In this document: positions 42,350 to 50,738 of the stretch, piece by piece
Numbering within the stretch: position 1 is the first letter of the stretch
Layout of the letters: each line of letters starts with the position of its first letter
From: Holophagales bacterium
Lineage (GTDB): Bacteria > Acidobacteriota > Thermoanaerobaculia > Multivoradales > Multivoraceae
Direction of reading: 5' to 3'
Assembly (NCBI GenBank): GCA_009837085.1
Contig: VXUF01000029.1
Coordinates: 1-55,472 of the forward strand
DNA: 55,472 bases
Made by a program: the position numbers and the translations under genes
The notes under the pieces: model-generated
Told to the model about the DNA's origin: nothing
Database searches by the model: none
What the model saw: the letters and a program-made list of their open reading frames with translations, nothing else

Positions 42350-42943
42350 ATGGAACGATTGAGCGAAACGGTACTGCGGTACGCGGAAGAACAGCCGGAA
42401 GGTGCCCCGGTGCTGGCGAAGGGGCTGTTGCACCTCGGCAGTCGGGCGGCGATCGACCAGGCCCTGTCGCGTCTGGTGCGGCGCGGCGCGCTGCTGCGGG
42501 CGGGGCGTGGTGTGTATGTTCTACCGGTAGAGAGCCGTTTCGGCCGCCGCGCACCGTCCGTCGAGAAGACAGTCACGGCACTCGCGGCCGCGCGCGGGGA
42601 GCGGATCGCGAACAGTGGCGCGATGGCGGCCAACGTGCTCGGCCTCACCGGGCAGGTGCCCGTCAGGCGCGTCTTTCTGACGTCGGGGCCCAGCCGAACG
42701 CTGACGCTTGGCCGCGAGCGGGTCGAGTTGCCCCATGCGCCGCCGTGGCAATTGGCGCTGGCCGGCCGGCGTGCCGGTGAGGCGGTCCGGGCGCTCGCCT
42801 GGCTCGGGCGCGACCGGGCTGGTGAAGCGACGGGGCTGGTGCGGGAACGGTTGAGCGAGGAGGAGCGCCGGGAACTCGGCAGCGTGAGCGCGCAGATGCC
42901 GGGGTGGCTGGCCGGGCCGGTGAACGCAGTGGCCCATGGCTGA
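42350..42943 (+). CDS. AbiEi-type antitoxin (DUF6088-like winged helix)
   Basis: A 197-residue protein. The N-terminus is a winged helix (SETVLRYAEEQPEGAPVLAKGLLHLGSRAAIDQALSRL in two short stretches) that ends in LLRAGRGVYVLP, as in AbiEi family antitoxins that act as transcriptional repressors. The rest is a helix-rich domain with IANSGAMAANVLGLTGQ. The ATG at 42350 has GAGAGG upstream at a suitable distance; a GTG at 42341 is an alternative. It overlaps the toxin gene by eight bases, the usual arrangement for AbiE pairs. Confidence 0.82.
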   Translation: MERLSETVLRYAEEQPEGAPVLAKGLLHLGSRAAIDQALSRLVRRGALLRAGRGVYVLPVESRFGRRAPSVEKTVTALAAARGERIANSGAMAANVLGLTGQVPVRRVFLTSGPSRTLTLGRERVELPHAPPWQLALAGRRAGEAVRALAWLGRDRAGEATGLVRERLSEEERRELGSVSAQMPGWLAGPVNAVAHG

Positions 42944-43949
42944 GCGGTATCTGGAGCTGACCTTCGACGATCGCCGGGAAGTGCTCGATGTCGCGGCAAG
43001 CGCATCGGGCCGGCCCGCCTATCTGCTGGAGAAGGACATCTGGGTCGTGTGGTCGCTCGAAACCCTGTTCGCCGGCCCGCCCGGGGCGCCGCTCGTCTTC
43101 AAGGGCGGTACGTCCCTGTCCAAGGCCTACGGCGCCATTCGCCGTTTCTCGGAGGACATCGACCTCAGCTACGACATTCGAGCGCTTGCGCCGGAGTTGG
43201 TCCGCGATCACCCGGATGCGCTACCGCCAAGCCGGAGTCAGGAGAAGCGGTGGACCAAGGCCGTGGGTCGTGCTCTGAGCACCTGGTTACACGAAGTCGC
43301 CGCGCCGACGCTCGCTCGGTCGTTGCAGGTCGTCGAGCCGGGCGGAAAGGTCGCGGTTGAAGGCGGCGACGTGATCATCCGGTACGCCGCGTTGCAGGAG
43401 GGTACGGACTACGGGCGGCCGGAAGTGAAGCTCGAGTTCGGTGGCCGGGCGACCGGGGAGCCCAATGCGGCGATGGGGGTTCGCTGCGACGCGGCGGACC
43501 ATGTGCCGGGCGTGGAGTTTCCGACGGCGAAACCCCGGGTCTTGCAGGCGGAGCGTACGTTCTGGGAGAAGGCAACGGCGGCGCATGTGTACTGTGTGCA
43601 GCGGCGGGGGCGCGGCGATGGGTTCGCCCGGCATTGGCACGATCTCGTGCGGCTCGACGACGTCGGCGTCGTGGCCAGCGCCTTGGCGGACCGCGGGATC
43701 GCGGAGGAGGTTGCGGCACACAAGGCCACATTCTTCCGAGCGAAGGACGCGTCGGGCAACTGGGTGGACTACGGAGCGGCAGTGACCGGCGGCTTGCGGC
43801 TCGTTCCCGCTGGAGACGCGCTGTCGGCCCTGGCCGACGACTACGCGCGGATGGTGGAGGGCGGATGGCTGCTCGATGAGGCGGAGCCGTTTGACGTGTT
43901 GATGGATGCCTGCCGGGCGATCGAGGATCGGGCCAACGGGCGGAGCTGA
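42936..43949 (+). CDS. AbiEii/AbiGii family nucleotidyltransferase toxin
   Basis: A 337-residue AbiEii-type nucleotidyltransferase. The nucleotidyltransferase motif is FKGGTSLSKAYGAIRR (GGTSLSK at 57-63) with the acidic pair in SEDIDLSYD (Asp74, Asp76). A conserved lysine precedes it in YLLEKDIWVVW, and the central KLEFGGR and LQAERTFWEKATAAH blocks are typical. In type IV AbiE systems such an enzyme halts growth, and AbiEi counters it. The ATG overlaps the antitoxin stop. Whether it defends against phage or stabilises the chromosome cannot be told. Confidence 0.85.
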   Translation: MAERYLELTFDDRREVLDVAASASGRPAYLLEKDIWVVWSLETLFAGPPGAPLVFKGGTSLSKAYGAIRRFSEDIDLSYDIRALAPELVRDHPDALPPSRSQEKRWTKAVGRALSTWLHEVAAPTLARSLQVVEPGGKVAVEGGDVIIRYAALQEGTDYGRPEVKLEFGGRATGEPNAAMGVRCDAADHVPGVEFPTAKPRVLQAERTFWEKATAAHVYCVQRRGRGDGFARHWHDLVRLDDVGVVASALADRGIAEEVAAHKATFFRAKDASGNWVDYGAAVTGGLRLVPAGDALSALADDYARMVEGGWLLDEAEPFDVLMDACRAIEDRANGRS

Positions 43950-43965
43950 ACTCGCGCTTACGGCC

Positions 43966-44004
43966 CCGGGAGCGGTCCCGGTAACCAGGGCGCCGCTGGG
44001 TTAC
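43966..44004. terminator. Paired hairpins between the AbiEii gene and the adaptor gene
   Basis: CCGGGA-GCGG-TCCCGG (43966-43981) is followed by an imperfect stem starting GTAACC (43981-43986) and ending GGTTAC (43999-44004). They lie in the convergent gap between the toxin gene and the minus-strand exporter operon, so they can stop transcription from either side. No T-run is present. Confidence 0.5.
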
Positions 44005-44007
44005 GCA

Positions 44008-45231
44008 TCAGTCGGCCACCACGCGGTCACCGCCGGCTAGCGCCGGTGGACCCTCGATCACCACCCGCTCGCCGGCCGAGACACCAGCGAGCACTTCGAC
44101 GTCGCCGCCGTCCTCGAGACCGGTAGTGACGGCCCGCCGCTCGACCGTTTCACCGCGCACCACGAAGACCACCGGACGGCCGCCATCGCTTCTCAGCGCC
44201 TCCGACGGGATCCAGAGTCTGGGCGCGTCATCGGGGACCTCCGCTTCCGGCGGTCCGCTTTCGAGGAAGGCCACGTTCACGCCCATGTCCGGCAGGATGC
44301 GGGGGTCGCCGAACTCCTCGAACCGGATACGTACCAGGACCGTCGCGCGCTGGCGATCGGCGGCCGGAATCGTCGTGATGACGCGGGCCGGTATCTCCCA
44401 GTCGGGGTAGGCGTTCAGGGTCGCAACCACGCGCTGTCCGGGCGAGACGCGGTCGATGTAGCTCTCGTTGACGTCGACCTCGATCTCGAGTGACGACATG
44501 TCGACGATGGTGCAGACGCCGGTGCGCGTGAAGCCGCCGCCGGCGCTCATCGGAGAGATGATCTCTCCCGGCTGGGCGTCCCTGGAGATGGCCACGCCGC
44601 TGAACGGCGCTCGGATGACGGTGTCCTCCCGGGCCGTCCGTCGCACGTCGATTTCGCGCTCGGCCACGACCTCCTGTTCCCGCTGGTTGGCGATCCGCGC
44701 CTCAAGCGAGTCCGCGTCGGCCTGCGTCGCGTCGAAGTCCGCCTGCCCGATCAGGAGTTGGTCCAGCAGCCGGCGCTGCCGATGGAGGTCGACTCGGGCC
44801 TCCTCGTGCCGCACCTCGAGCTCAACCAGGGCGCTCCGCACGGCGCGGAGCTGGGCCTCGGCCAGCGCCAGGTACGACCGCTCGGTCGTGTCGTCGAGTC
44901 GGGCGAGGACCTGGCCCTCCGTCACCGCCATCCCCTCCTCGACCAGTACTTCGGCGATGCGCCCGGTGATCTTCGAAGAAACGGTCGACTGCAACCGAGC
45001 CGTGACGTAGCCCGAAGCGTTCAGGACCGTCGGCTGGCCGTCGGCCGGCAACGTCTGGCGCACCATCGCGGTCCGCACGGTGGGAACCCGGGCCCCTTCC
45101 CACCAGTACCAGCCAGCAAGGCCCCCGCCGCCCAGAGCGGCGAGGACGAGAATCAGCCAGACGATTCGCACGATCCCGGACCGGCCGCCCCGCGACCGGT
45201 CGATCTTCAGTTCGTCGAGTGACGCTGCCAT
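44008..45231 (-). CDS. Periplasmic adaptor (HlyD/RND-type) of a MacB-like exporter
   Basis: A 407-residue membrane-fusion protein. It has a short cytoplasmic tail, one membrane helix (about residues 22-44), a lipoyl-like half (ASGYVTARLQSTVSSKITGRIAEVLVEEGM in pieces), a helical hairpin (about 115-185), the second lipoyl half with RAPFSGVAISRDAQPGEIISPM, then barrel and membrane-proximal domains (VDVNESYIDRVSPGQRVVATLNAYP). Such adaptors connect an inner-membrane transporter to an outer-membrane TolC channel. It is the last gene of the exporter operon. No TolC gene is seen in the window. Confidence 0.88.
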   Translation of the reverse strand: MAASLDELKIDRSRGGRSGIVRIVWLILVLAALGGGGLAGWYWWEGARVPTVRTAMVRQTLPADGQPTVLNASGYVTARLQSTVSSKITGRIAEVLVEEGMAVTEGQVLARLDDTTERSYLALAEAQLRAVRSALVELEVRHEEARVDLHRQRRLLDQLLIGQADFDATQADADSLEARIANQREQEVVAEREIDVRRTAREDTVIRAPFSGVAISRDAQPGEIISPMSAGGGFTRTGVCTIVDMSSLEIEVDVNESYIDRVSPGQRVVATLNAYPDWEIPARVITTIPAADRQRATVLVRIRFEEFGDPRILPDMGVNVAFLESGPPEAEVPDDAPRLWIPSEALRSDGGRPVVFVVRGETVERRAVTTGLEDGGDVEVLAGVSAGERVVIEGPPALAGGDRVVAD

Positions 45232-45234
45232 GAC

Positions 45235-46398
45235 TCAGGCCCCCCGCAGAACGGTGGTGATCGGTAGACGCGCCGCGCGTATCGCCGGCGCCAGGCCGCC
45301 GATGACGCCCACTGCGATGGCCCAGGCGAGACCGAGCCCAATCGACTCCGGTGTCACCCGGAACGCGAAGGCCAGTTGAGACCCCGCGGCCGGGTTGAGA
45401 GTCGATGCGGTGTAGCCGTCAAGAACCGCGTACACGACGGCGGCGCCCAGGACTCCCCCGGCGACGGCGAGCACCGTCGCCTCGACCAGGACCGAGACGA
45501 CGACCGGAACGGAGTGGAAACCGAGCGCGCGGAGGGTTGCGATCTCGACCGAGCGCCGGCTGACGGCTGTGAACATCGTGGCCAGCGCGCCGAACACCGA
45601 CCCGAGGGCCATGATGCCGGCGATCAGGTAGGCGAAGGCGTCGATCAGCGCGGCGCGTGATGCCGACAGGGCGGCGAAGAACTCCTGCTCGGGAATCAGC
45701 GTGCTGGTCAGACGGGGATCGGCGGCGAGGCGCTGGTTCAATGCCTGCACGTCGGCGTTCGCAGCCAGCTTCACGCGGGCGACGCTGACGGCGGACGCGC
45801 GACGGAAGACGCTCTGCGCGATCGCGCGGTCCATCCAGATTTCCGACTCCGCCGCGGTGCCCTCGGCGACGAAGTGGCCGACGACTTCGAGCACCGCGGT
45901 GCGCGCCTGCACCCTGTCGCCCACGTCGAGTCCGGCGTACTGCCGCGCGGCGGAAGCGCCCACGATGACCTCGTTTCTTCCCGGCACGAGCGTGCGTCCA
46001 CGGACGATCCTCACCTCGGGGCGCAACGTGAACGCCGCCGCGGTGACGCCGCGGCAGACGACGTCGACCGTGGTGTCGGCCCCGCGCTTCGGCACGGTGA
46101 GGGTTGCGTAGGTCTCCCCGCTGGTGATGTCGAAGCCCTCATACGTCTCGAGGATCGCGAGCTCCTGAAAATCGATCCACCCGTCCATCTCGTTGTTGCT
46201 GCCGTTCCTGAGGATCAGCCCTCGATCGGGCCTGGCCGTATCCACGAGAGCGGATCGGAAGCCCGAGGACATCGCGAGCAGGCCGAGCAGCACGGCGACC
46301 ACGGCCGCCGAACCGACGACGACCGTCGCGCTCGGGGCGGCACGCGAGCCAAGGCTCTCCAGACTCATGCGGGTGACGGCGACTGTTTGCTTGAGCAT
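45235..46398 (-). CDS. ABC transporter permease, MacB/FtsX type (second permease)
   Basis: A 387-residue permease with an N-terminal membrane helix, a large periplasmic domain (about residues 50-250), and three C-terminal membrane helices containing the FtsX-like core VSRRSVEIATLRALGFHSVPVVVSVLVEA in parts. It ends APAIRAARLPITTVLRGA, typical of MacB-family permeases. It follows the first permease with no gap (stop and start are adjacent) and is four bases from the adaptor. Two different permeases imply a heterodimeric exporter. The exported compound is unknown. Confidence 0.88.
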   Translation of the reverse strand: MLKQTVAVTRMSLESLGSRAAPSATVVVGSAAVVAVLLGLLAMSSGFRSALVDTARPDRGLILRNGSNNEMDGWIDFQELAILETYEGFDITSGETYATLTVPKRGADTTVDVVCRGVTAAAFTLRPEVRIVRGRTLVPGRNEVIVGASAARQYAGLDVGDRVQARTAVLEVVGHFVAEGTAAESEIWMDRAIAQSVFRRASAVSVARVKLAANADVQALNQRLAADPRLTSTLIPEQEFFAALSASRAALIDAFAYLIAGIMALGSVFGALATMFTAVSRRSVEIATLRALGFHSVPVVVSVLVEATVLAVAGGVLGAAVVYAVLDGYTASTLNPAAGSQLAFAFRVTPESIGLGLAWAIAVGVIGGLAPAIRAARLPITTVLRGA

Positions 46399-47562
46399 CT
46401 AACTGATCTCCCTTAGTGCGCGGACAATCGACAGGCGTTTCGCGGCGGCCGCCGGCGGCAAGCCGATGGCCAGCCCCAGCCCCCCCGCGATCGCAACGGC
46501 CAACCCGGCGTCGAGCCAACTCATCTGGAAGCGTCCGACGACAGGTGCGAGCTGCGCATTCAGCGGCATCTCGAGCCCGAACCCGATCGCGACACCGCCC
46601 ACGACACCCATGAGGCAGAGAGCCAGGGCCTCGGCGAGCACCACGACCGCGGCCGTGCCGTCCTTGAAGCCAAGGGCCTTCATGACGGCCAGTTCCGGCA
46701 CGCGCTCGCGAAACGCCAGCGCGGCGACGTTGGCCGTCAGCAGGAGCATCGTGAAGAACACGGCGCCGAGGATCAGGGTCGCGATGAGGCCGATGTCTCC
46801 AAGCTGGTTCGCGAACTGCCGGCTCCACTCATCCTCGGACAGCGAACGTGTCGGATCGGACGAGTTCTCGAAGCGGCCATCGATGGCGTCGACCACCACC
46901 TTGGGATCGACGCCGTCGTCCAGGCGCGCCACGACCCAGCCGACCTCGTTCCTCGCCCAGCCCGCGACCGATTCGTTGAAGTAGTCGTATCGGAGCAGGA
47001 ACCACGGCTGGAGAACGCTTCCGGGCGGTACTTCGTAGGTCCCCGCGACCTCGAACTCCCAGTCCCACGAGCCGTCCGACTTCGGCCAGATGTCGCCGAC
47101 GATCGGGATGAGGTCGCCGGTCCGCCAGCCGTACTCGTCCGCCATGGCGACGGGAACGACCACGGCCCGGCGCGAGGCCTGGAACCGGGCGAGCACATCG
47201 TCGGCGATGACCAGTTCGGGAAAGACGCGGAAGTACTGCGTCTGGTCGACGGGGGCTTTGGCGAAGGCGTGCGCCGGATCCTGGTAGTAGCCGCCGAACC
47301 AGCTCATCTGCGTTGCCCCGGCCACGCCGGGCATCTCTCGCACGCTCTGCACCGCGGCGAGCGGCAGGTTGTCGGTCATCGCGTACTTGGCGTCGACGAG
47401 CAGCCGTTGGACGCCCGGAACGCTGGTGCCGCCCGTGAATGCTGCGGTGAGAGCGCGCAGCAGCATGAACAGGACGAAGGCCACCGTCAGCGACAGCGTT
47501 GTGAGCACCGTCCGGGTCGGTTTGCGCCACAGTCCGGTTCTGACCAGGCTCAGCCAGGTCAT
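46399..47562 (-). CDS. ABC transporter permease, MacB/FtsX type (first permease)
   Basis: A 387-residue permease of the same topology: one helix at the N-terminus (RTVLTTLSLTVAFVLFMLLRAL), a periplasmic domain rich in Trp and Tyr (with MSWFGGYYQDP and GWRTGDLIPIVGDIWP), and three helices at the end with FRERVPELAVMKALGFKDGTAAVVVL. The ending AAAAKRLSIVRALREIS fits the family. The ATG at 47562 overlaps the ATPase stop by four bases; a longer open frame upstream is the shadow of the ATPase gene. Confidence 0.88.
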   Translation of the reverse strand: MTWLSLVRTGLWRKPTRTVLTTLSLTVAFVLFMLLRALTAAFTGGTSVPGVQRLLVDAKYAMTDNLPLAAVQSVREMPGVAGATQMSWFGGYYQDPAHAFAKAPVDQTQYFRVFPELVIADDVLARFQASRRAVVVPVAMADEYGWRTGDLIPIVGDIWPKSDGSWDWEFEVAGTYEVPPGSVLQPWFLLRYDYFNESVAGWARNEVGWVVARLDDGVDPKVVVDAIDGRFENSSDPTRSLSEDEWSRQFANQLGDIGLIATLILGAVFFTMLLLTANVAALAFRERVPELAVMKALGFKDGTAAVVVLAEALALCLMGVVGGVAIGFGLEMPLNAQLAPVVGRFQMSWLDAGLAVAIAGGLGLAIGLPPAAAAKRLSIVRALREIS

Positions 47563-48269
47563 GCCGCCGCTCCGATCAGTGCGCCCTTGTCCAGGTGAAC
47601 CACGGAATCGGCGTACTCCGCGGCCTGGGGGTCGTGCGTAACCATGATGATGGTCTTTCCCATTTCGCGATTCAGCGACTGGAGGAGCGACAGCACGCCG
47701 GTCGCGGTCTCCCGGTCGAGGTCGCCGGTCGGTTCGTCGCACACCAGCAACGTCGGGTCGGTGACGATCGCGCGGGCAATCGCGACCCGCTGTTGCTGGC
47801 CGCCCGAGAGGGCCGACGGCTTGTGCGCGGCCCGATCCTCGATCCCGACGATCTGAAGCGCGGTCTCCGCATGCCGCCGCCGCTGCTTTCTCGTGAGCGA
47901 TGTCAGGAGCAGCGGTAGCTCGACGTTGGCGACCGCGGACAGCCCGGGCAACAGGTTGTAGAACTGGAAGACGAAACCGACGTGGCTCGCCCGCCACTCA
48001 GCCAGTGCCGTCGAGTTCAGGGTGCCAAGCGGCACTCCGAGGACTCGAACCTCGCCCGACATCGGTCGGTCCAGGCCGGCGATCAGGTTCAGCAGCGTCG
48101 TCTTTCCGGAACCGGATGGCCCCATCAACGCCGTGAAGTCGCCCTTCTGAACCGTGAGATCGAGATGATCCAGCACGACGAGCTTCTGACCGCCTCGTGT
48201 GTAGGCGTATGTCAGGTCTCGGCATTCGACCAACGCTTCGCTCACTTGCGAACTCTCTGCTTCACTCAT
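47559..48269 (-). CDS. ABC transporter ATP-binding protein (MacB/LolD type)
   Basis: A 236-residue ATPase with Walker A GPSGSGKTT (50-58), Q-loop, signature LSGGQQQRVAIARAI (154-168), Walker B LLVCDEPTGDLD with catalytic Glu179, and a switch histidine in MVTHDPQAAEYAD. The family drives mechanotransmission rather than direct substrate translocation. It is the first gene of the exporter operon, has a near-perfect AGGAGGTG ribosome binding site (48275-48282) seven bases before the ATG, and lies just downstream of the AraC-type gene on the same strand. Confidence 0.92.
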   Translation of the reverse strand: MSEAESSQVSEALVECRDLTYAYTRGGQKLVVLDHLDLTVQKGDFTALMGPSGSGKTTLLNLIAGLDRPMSGEVRVLGVPLGTLNSTALAEWRASHVGFVFQFYNLLPGLSAVANVELPLLLTSLTRKQRRRHAETALQIVGIEDRAAHKPSALSGGQQQRVAIARAIVTDPTLLVCDEPTGDLDRETATGVLSLLQSLNREMGKTIIMVTHDPQAAEYADSVVHLDKGALIGAAA

Positions 48270-48274
48270 CGCAA

Positions 48275-48353
48275 CACCTCCTCGCGCCTTTCTGGCGCAA
48301 TCGTTGAGCGAAGCTAGATTTCGACGGAGGAGCTTGTCTCGGCGAATCGTTGA
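48275..48353 (-). promoter_or_regulatory. Leader and promoter region of the exporter operon with direct repeats
   Basis: On the minus strand, TCAACGATT occurs twice in the same direction (48345-48353 and 48299-48307), 46 bases apart, on either side of a possible promoter (GAGACA, 18 bases, TAGCTT). A hairpin GCGCC-AGAAA-GGCGC (48284-48298) stands just before the AGGAGGTG ribosome binding site. AraC-family proteins often bind direct repeats, and the AraC-type gene is adjacent, so these are candidate operator sites. Confidence 0.5.
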
Positions 48354-48387
48354 AGCAGTAGTCGGTTTCGGGAATCGCCCGGAGATT

Positions 48388-49503
48388 TCAGGAATCGGCC
48401 AGCTTCTGCCGGCTGCGGGCGCGGAACTGGGTCGGCGTCATCCCCTTGAGCGACCGGAACGCCCGGTTGAAGGGCGAGATCGAGTCGTAGCCGGCCGACA
48501 GGGCCAGCGTGAGCACGAGCGTGTCGTCCTGCGAGGGATCGGCCAGCGCTTCACTGACCTCCGCCACCCGGTAGTCGTGCAGCAGGGTGTTGAAGTTGCG
48601 ATAGCCCAGATCGTTGTGGATCAAGGCGCGGAGCCGATACTCCGGTATCTTGAGGTGCCTGGCGAGCGCGCCGACCGTGAGCCCCCGGCGCCGGTACACC
48701 CGCTCGGATTCGAAGGCGGCGCGAATCCGCGCCACGTCGTACGCGTGCCGGCTCACGTCGGCTACGGTGTCGACGGGCGTCGGTCGTCGCGGATCGACGA
48801 ATCGCACGGAGTCGGGTCGAAGGAGCAGCAGGACGATCGCGCCGGACAGCAACAGGCCGAAGGCGATGATGCCGGCATGCACGGGGAAGAAGACGTCGAT
48901 GGGCAGCGCCCATATCTGCATGGCAAGGCGCTCGACGAGCAGGGCCAGCACGATCTGGGCGACCGTCAGCACGACGAGCACGGCCCGGGTCTTGCGGCGC
49001 GCCTCCACGAGGTCGGCGTCAGATTCGCGCAGCACCCAGATGAGGGCGAAACCGAGCATGACGAGCTGGAGCGCTGACGGGACGACCTCGAAGACCACGA
49101 ACGTCACGAGCGGCTGTGCCTGCTCCCAGGCGGGCGGCGCCATCCATTCGAGCGGCTCCTCGAGCGACATCTGTACAGCCCAGACCGCCAGCAGGGGCGG
49201 AGGCAACCGTTTTCGGTCCTGAAAGATCGAGTGACAGAGGAGCATCACCACGCCGGACGTGAGGTTCCTGGCGAGGTTCATGGGAACGATCAGCGGTCCC
49301 AGGTCCACCGCGAACTCGGCTGGGAGCACTTCCACGTAGGAGTGCCGGGCGGACACGACCGCACAGACCGTGCAGAAGGCGAGCAGCACGATCAACTGCA
49401 CGTTCCGGTTTCGCGGCGCCAACGTCACCAGGCGGATTGCGAGCACCGACAGGAAGGCGATGTTGGCGCCGTCGATGGCGGCGTAGAGAAGGTGCAGGTT
49501 CAT
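48388..49503 (-). CDS. Membrane-bound AraC-family transcriptional regulator
   Basis: A 371-residue protein. The first 225 residues hold seven or so hydrophobic helices, starting INGAN-like IDGANIAFLSVLAIRLVTLA. The C-terminal 110 residues form an AraC-type double helix-turn-helix: RRGLTVGALARHLKIPEYRLRALIH for the first and SISPFNRAFRSLKGMTPTQFRARS for the second. It probably senses a membrane or envelope signal and controls the adjacent exporter operon, which has direct repeats upstream. The ligand is unknown. Confidence 0.87.
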   Translation of the reverse strand: MNLHLLYAAIDGANIAFLSVLAIRLVTLAPRNRNVQLIVLLAFCTVCAVVSARHSYVEVLPAEFAVDLGPLIVPMNLARNLTSGVVMLLCHSIFQDRKRLPPPLLAVWAVQMSLEEPLEWMAPPAWEQAQPLVTFVVFEVVPSALQLVMLGFALIWVLRESDADLVEARRKTRAVLVVLTVAQIVLALLVERLAMQIWALPIDVFFPVHAGIIAFGLLLSGAIVLLLLRPDSVRFVDPRRPTPVDTVADVSRHAYDVARIRAAFESERVYRRRGLTVGALARHLKIPEYRLRALIHNDLGYRNFNTLLHDYRVAEVSEALADPSQDDTLVLTLALSAGYDSISPFNRAFRSLKGMTPTQFRARSRQKLADS

Positions 49504-49546
49504 TGCCGGGACAGGCGCCGCGGGCCTGCGCGACGCCGCGCCGCAG

Positions 49547-49936
49547 CTAAACCGCGAACGACGACCCGCAGCCGCAGGTGCCGACGGCCTTGGGGTTCGA
49601 GAACTTGAAGCCGGTGCCGGCGACGCCGAGCTGGTAGTCGATCGTCGTGCCCTTGAGGTAGCGGGCGCTGATCGGGTCGACGTAGACGCGCAGCCCCTCG
49701 TAGTCGAAGACCTCGTCCGTCTCGCGGCGGTCCTTCTCGAAGTCGAGTGCGTACTCGAAACCGCTGCAGCCGCCGCCGCGGACCGCTACCCGCAGCCCGT
49801 GGTCCGCGGACAGGCCCTCGTCCTCGCGGGTGAGCTTGATCATCCGCACCGCCTTGGCGGTCACGTGCAGGGTGTCCGGCGCCTGCGCGGGAGCGGGCGT
49901 CGGTGCCGGCGGGGTCGGAAAGTCGATCTCAGGCAT
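49547..49936 (-). CDS. A-type iron-sulfur carrier protein (IscA/ErpA family)
   Basis: A 129-residue protein of the HesB/IscA fold. The three conserved cysteines are present: Cys57 in RGGGCSGFEY and Cys121/Cys123 in GTCGCGSSF. It delivers Fe-S clusters to apo-proteins. An N-terminal extension of about 20 residues, rich in Pro and Ala, precedes the domain. The ATG at 49936 is chosen because homology begins near HVTAKAV; a longer frame is antisense to tdk. The promoter region is divergent with tdk and contains TATCAT (49980-49985). Confidence 0.92.
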   Translation of the reverse strand: MPEIDFPTPPAPTPAPAQAPDTLHVTAKAVRMIKLTREDEGLSADHGLRVAVRGGGCSGFEYALDFEKDRRETDEVFDYEGLRVYVDPISARYLKGTTIDYQLGVAGTGFKFSNPKAVGTCGCGSSFAV

Positions 49937-50063
49937 CGGTTCAGGGAGGCGCGCGAATGGGCGGCCTCGTTGCCCGAGAGTATCATCGAGGCGTGCTGAC
50001 CGGGACGTTGGAGGGTTCGATGAGGCCCGCCGCGGGCAGCCGCGACGCGACGGGAGAAGGCCC

Positions 50064-50657
50064 GTGATCCGGGAGCAGGGCCGGGGCGACGGCGGCTGCA
50101 TCGAGGTCATCAGCGGCGGCATGTTCTCCGGCAAGAGCGAGGAGTTGCTGCGCCGGCTCCGCCGCGCGCTGATCGCGCGCCAGCGCGTCCAGGTGTTCCG
50201 CATCGCCACCGATACGCGTGGCGGCGAGGCTGACGTGCTGCGCACTCGGGACAACCGCAGCCTGTCCGCGGAGACCGTGGCCTCCAGTGCCGAGATGCGC
50301 GAGAAGCTGATGCTTGGCGTGGAAGTCGTCGGCATCGACGAGGCCCAGTTCTTCGACAGGGGCCTGGTCGATCTGGTGACGGAACTCGCCGACCTGGGCG
50401 TGCGGGTGATCGTGGCCGGGCTGGACCTCGACTTCCGGCGGCGACCGTTCGGGCCGATCCCGGAGCTCATGGCGATCGCGGAGTACGTCGACAAGATGCA
50501 CGCGGTCTGTGTGCGCTGCGGCGCCGCCGCCCAGTACTCGCTGCGGATCGCTGGCGGTGATCAGCAGGTCCTGGTCGGGGACATGGAGACCTACGAGGCC
50601 CGTTGCCGGCGTTGCTTCAACTCGTCGAGCGAGACGGACGAAGTCCGCGCCAGCTAG
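50064..50657 (+). CDS. tdk: Thymidine kinase (type II, zinc-containing)
   Basis: A 197-residue thymidine kinase. The Walker A loop is GGMFSGKS (18-25), the Walker B/catalytic region GIDEAQFF (Glu93), and a zinc site is formed by CVRC (149-152) and CRRC (181-184). The lasso region YSLRIAGGDQQVLVGDMETYEARC binds the thymidine. It salvages thymidine to dTMP. The GTG at 50064 has GGAGAAGG upstream. A longer upstream frame overlaps the divergent IscA-type gene and is not coding. Confidence 0.93.
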   Translation: MIREQGRGDGGCIEVISGGMFSGKSEELLRRLRRALIARQRVQVFRIATDTRGGEADVLRTRDNRSLSAETVASSAEMREKLMLGVEVVGIDEAQFFDRGLVDLVTELADLGVRVIVAGLDLDFRRRPFGPIPELMAIAEYVDKMHAVCVRCGAAAQYSLRIAGGDQQVLVGDMETYEARCRRCFNSSSETDEVRAS

Positions 50658-50738
50658 CACCCGCCTGTCCGGAGGTCGTGGGGGAGGGCTGTCCGCTAGG
50701 CTTGCGACCGTTGCCCGCAGGGGTGTAAGACAACGTTC

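Noticed and set aside
43950-44007. A possible small gene between the AbiEii toxin and the adaptor gene
   Set aside because: Only 58 bases with two hairpins; no start codon with ribosome site.
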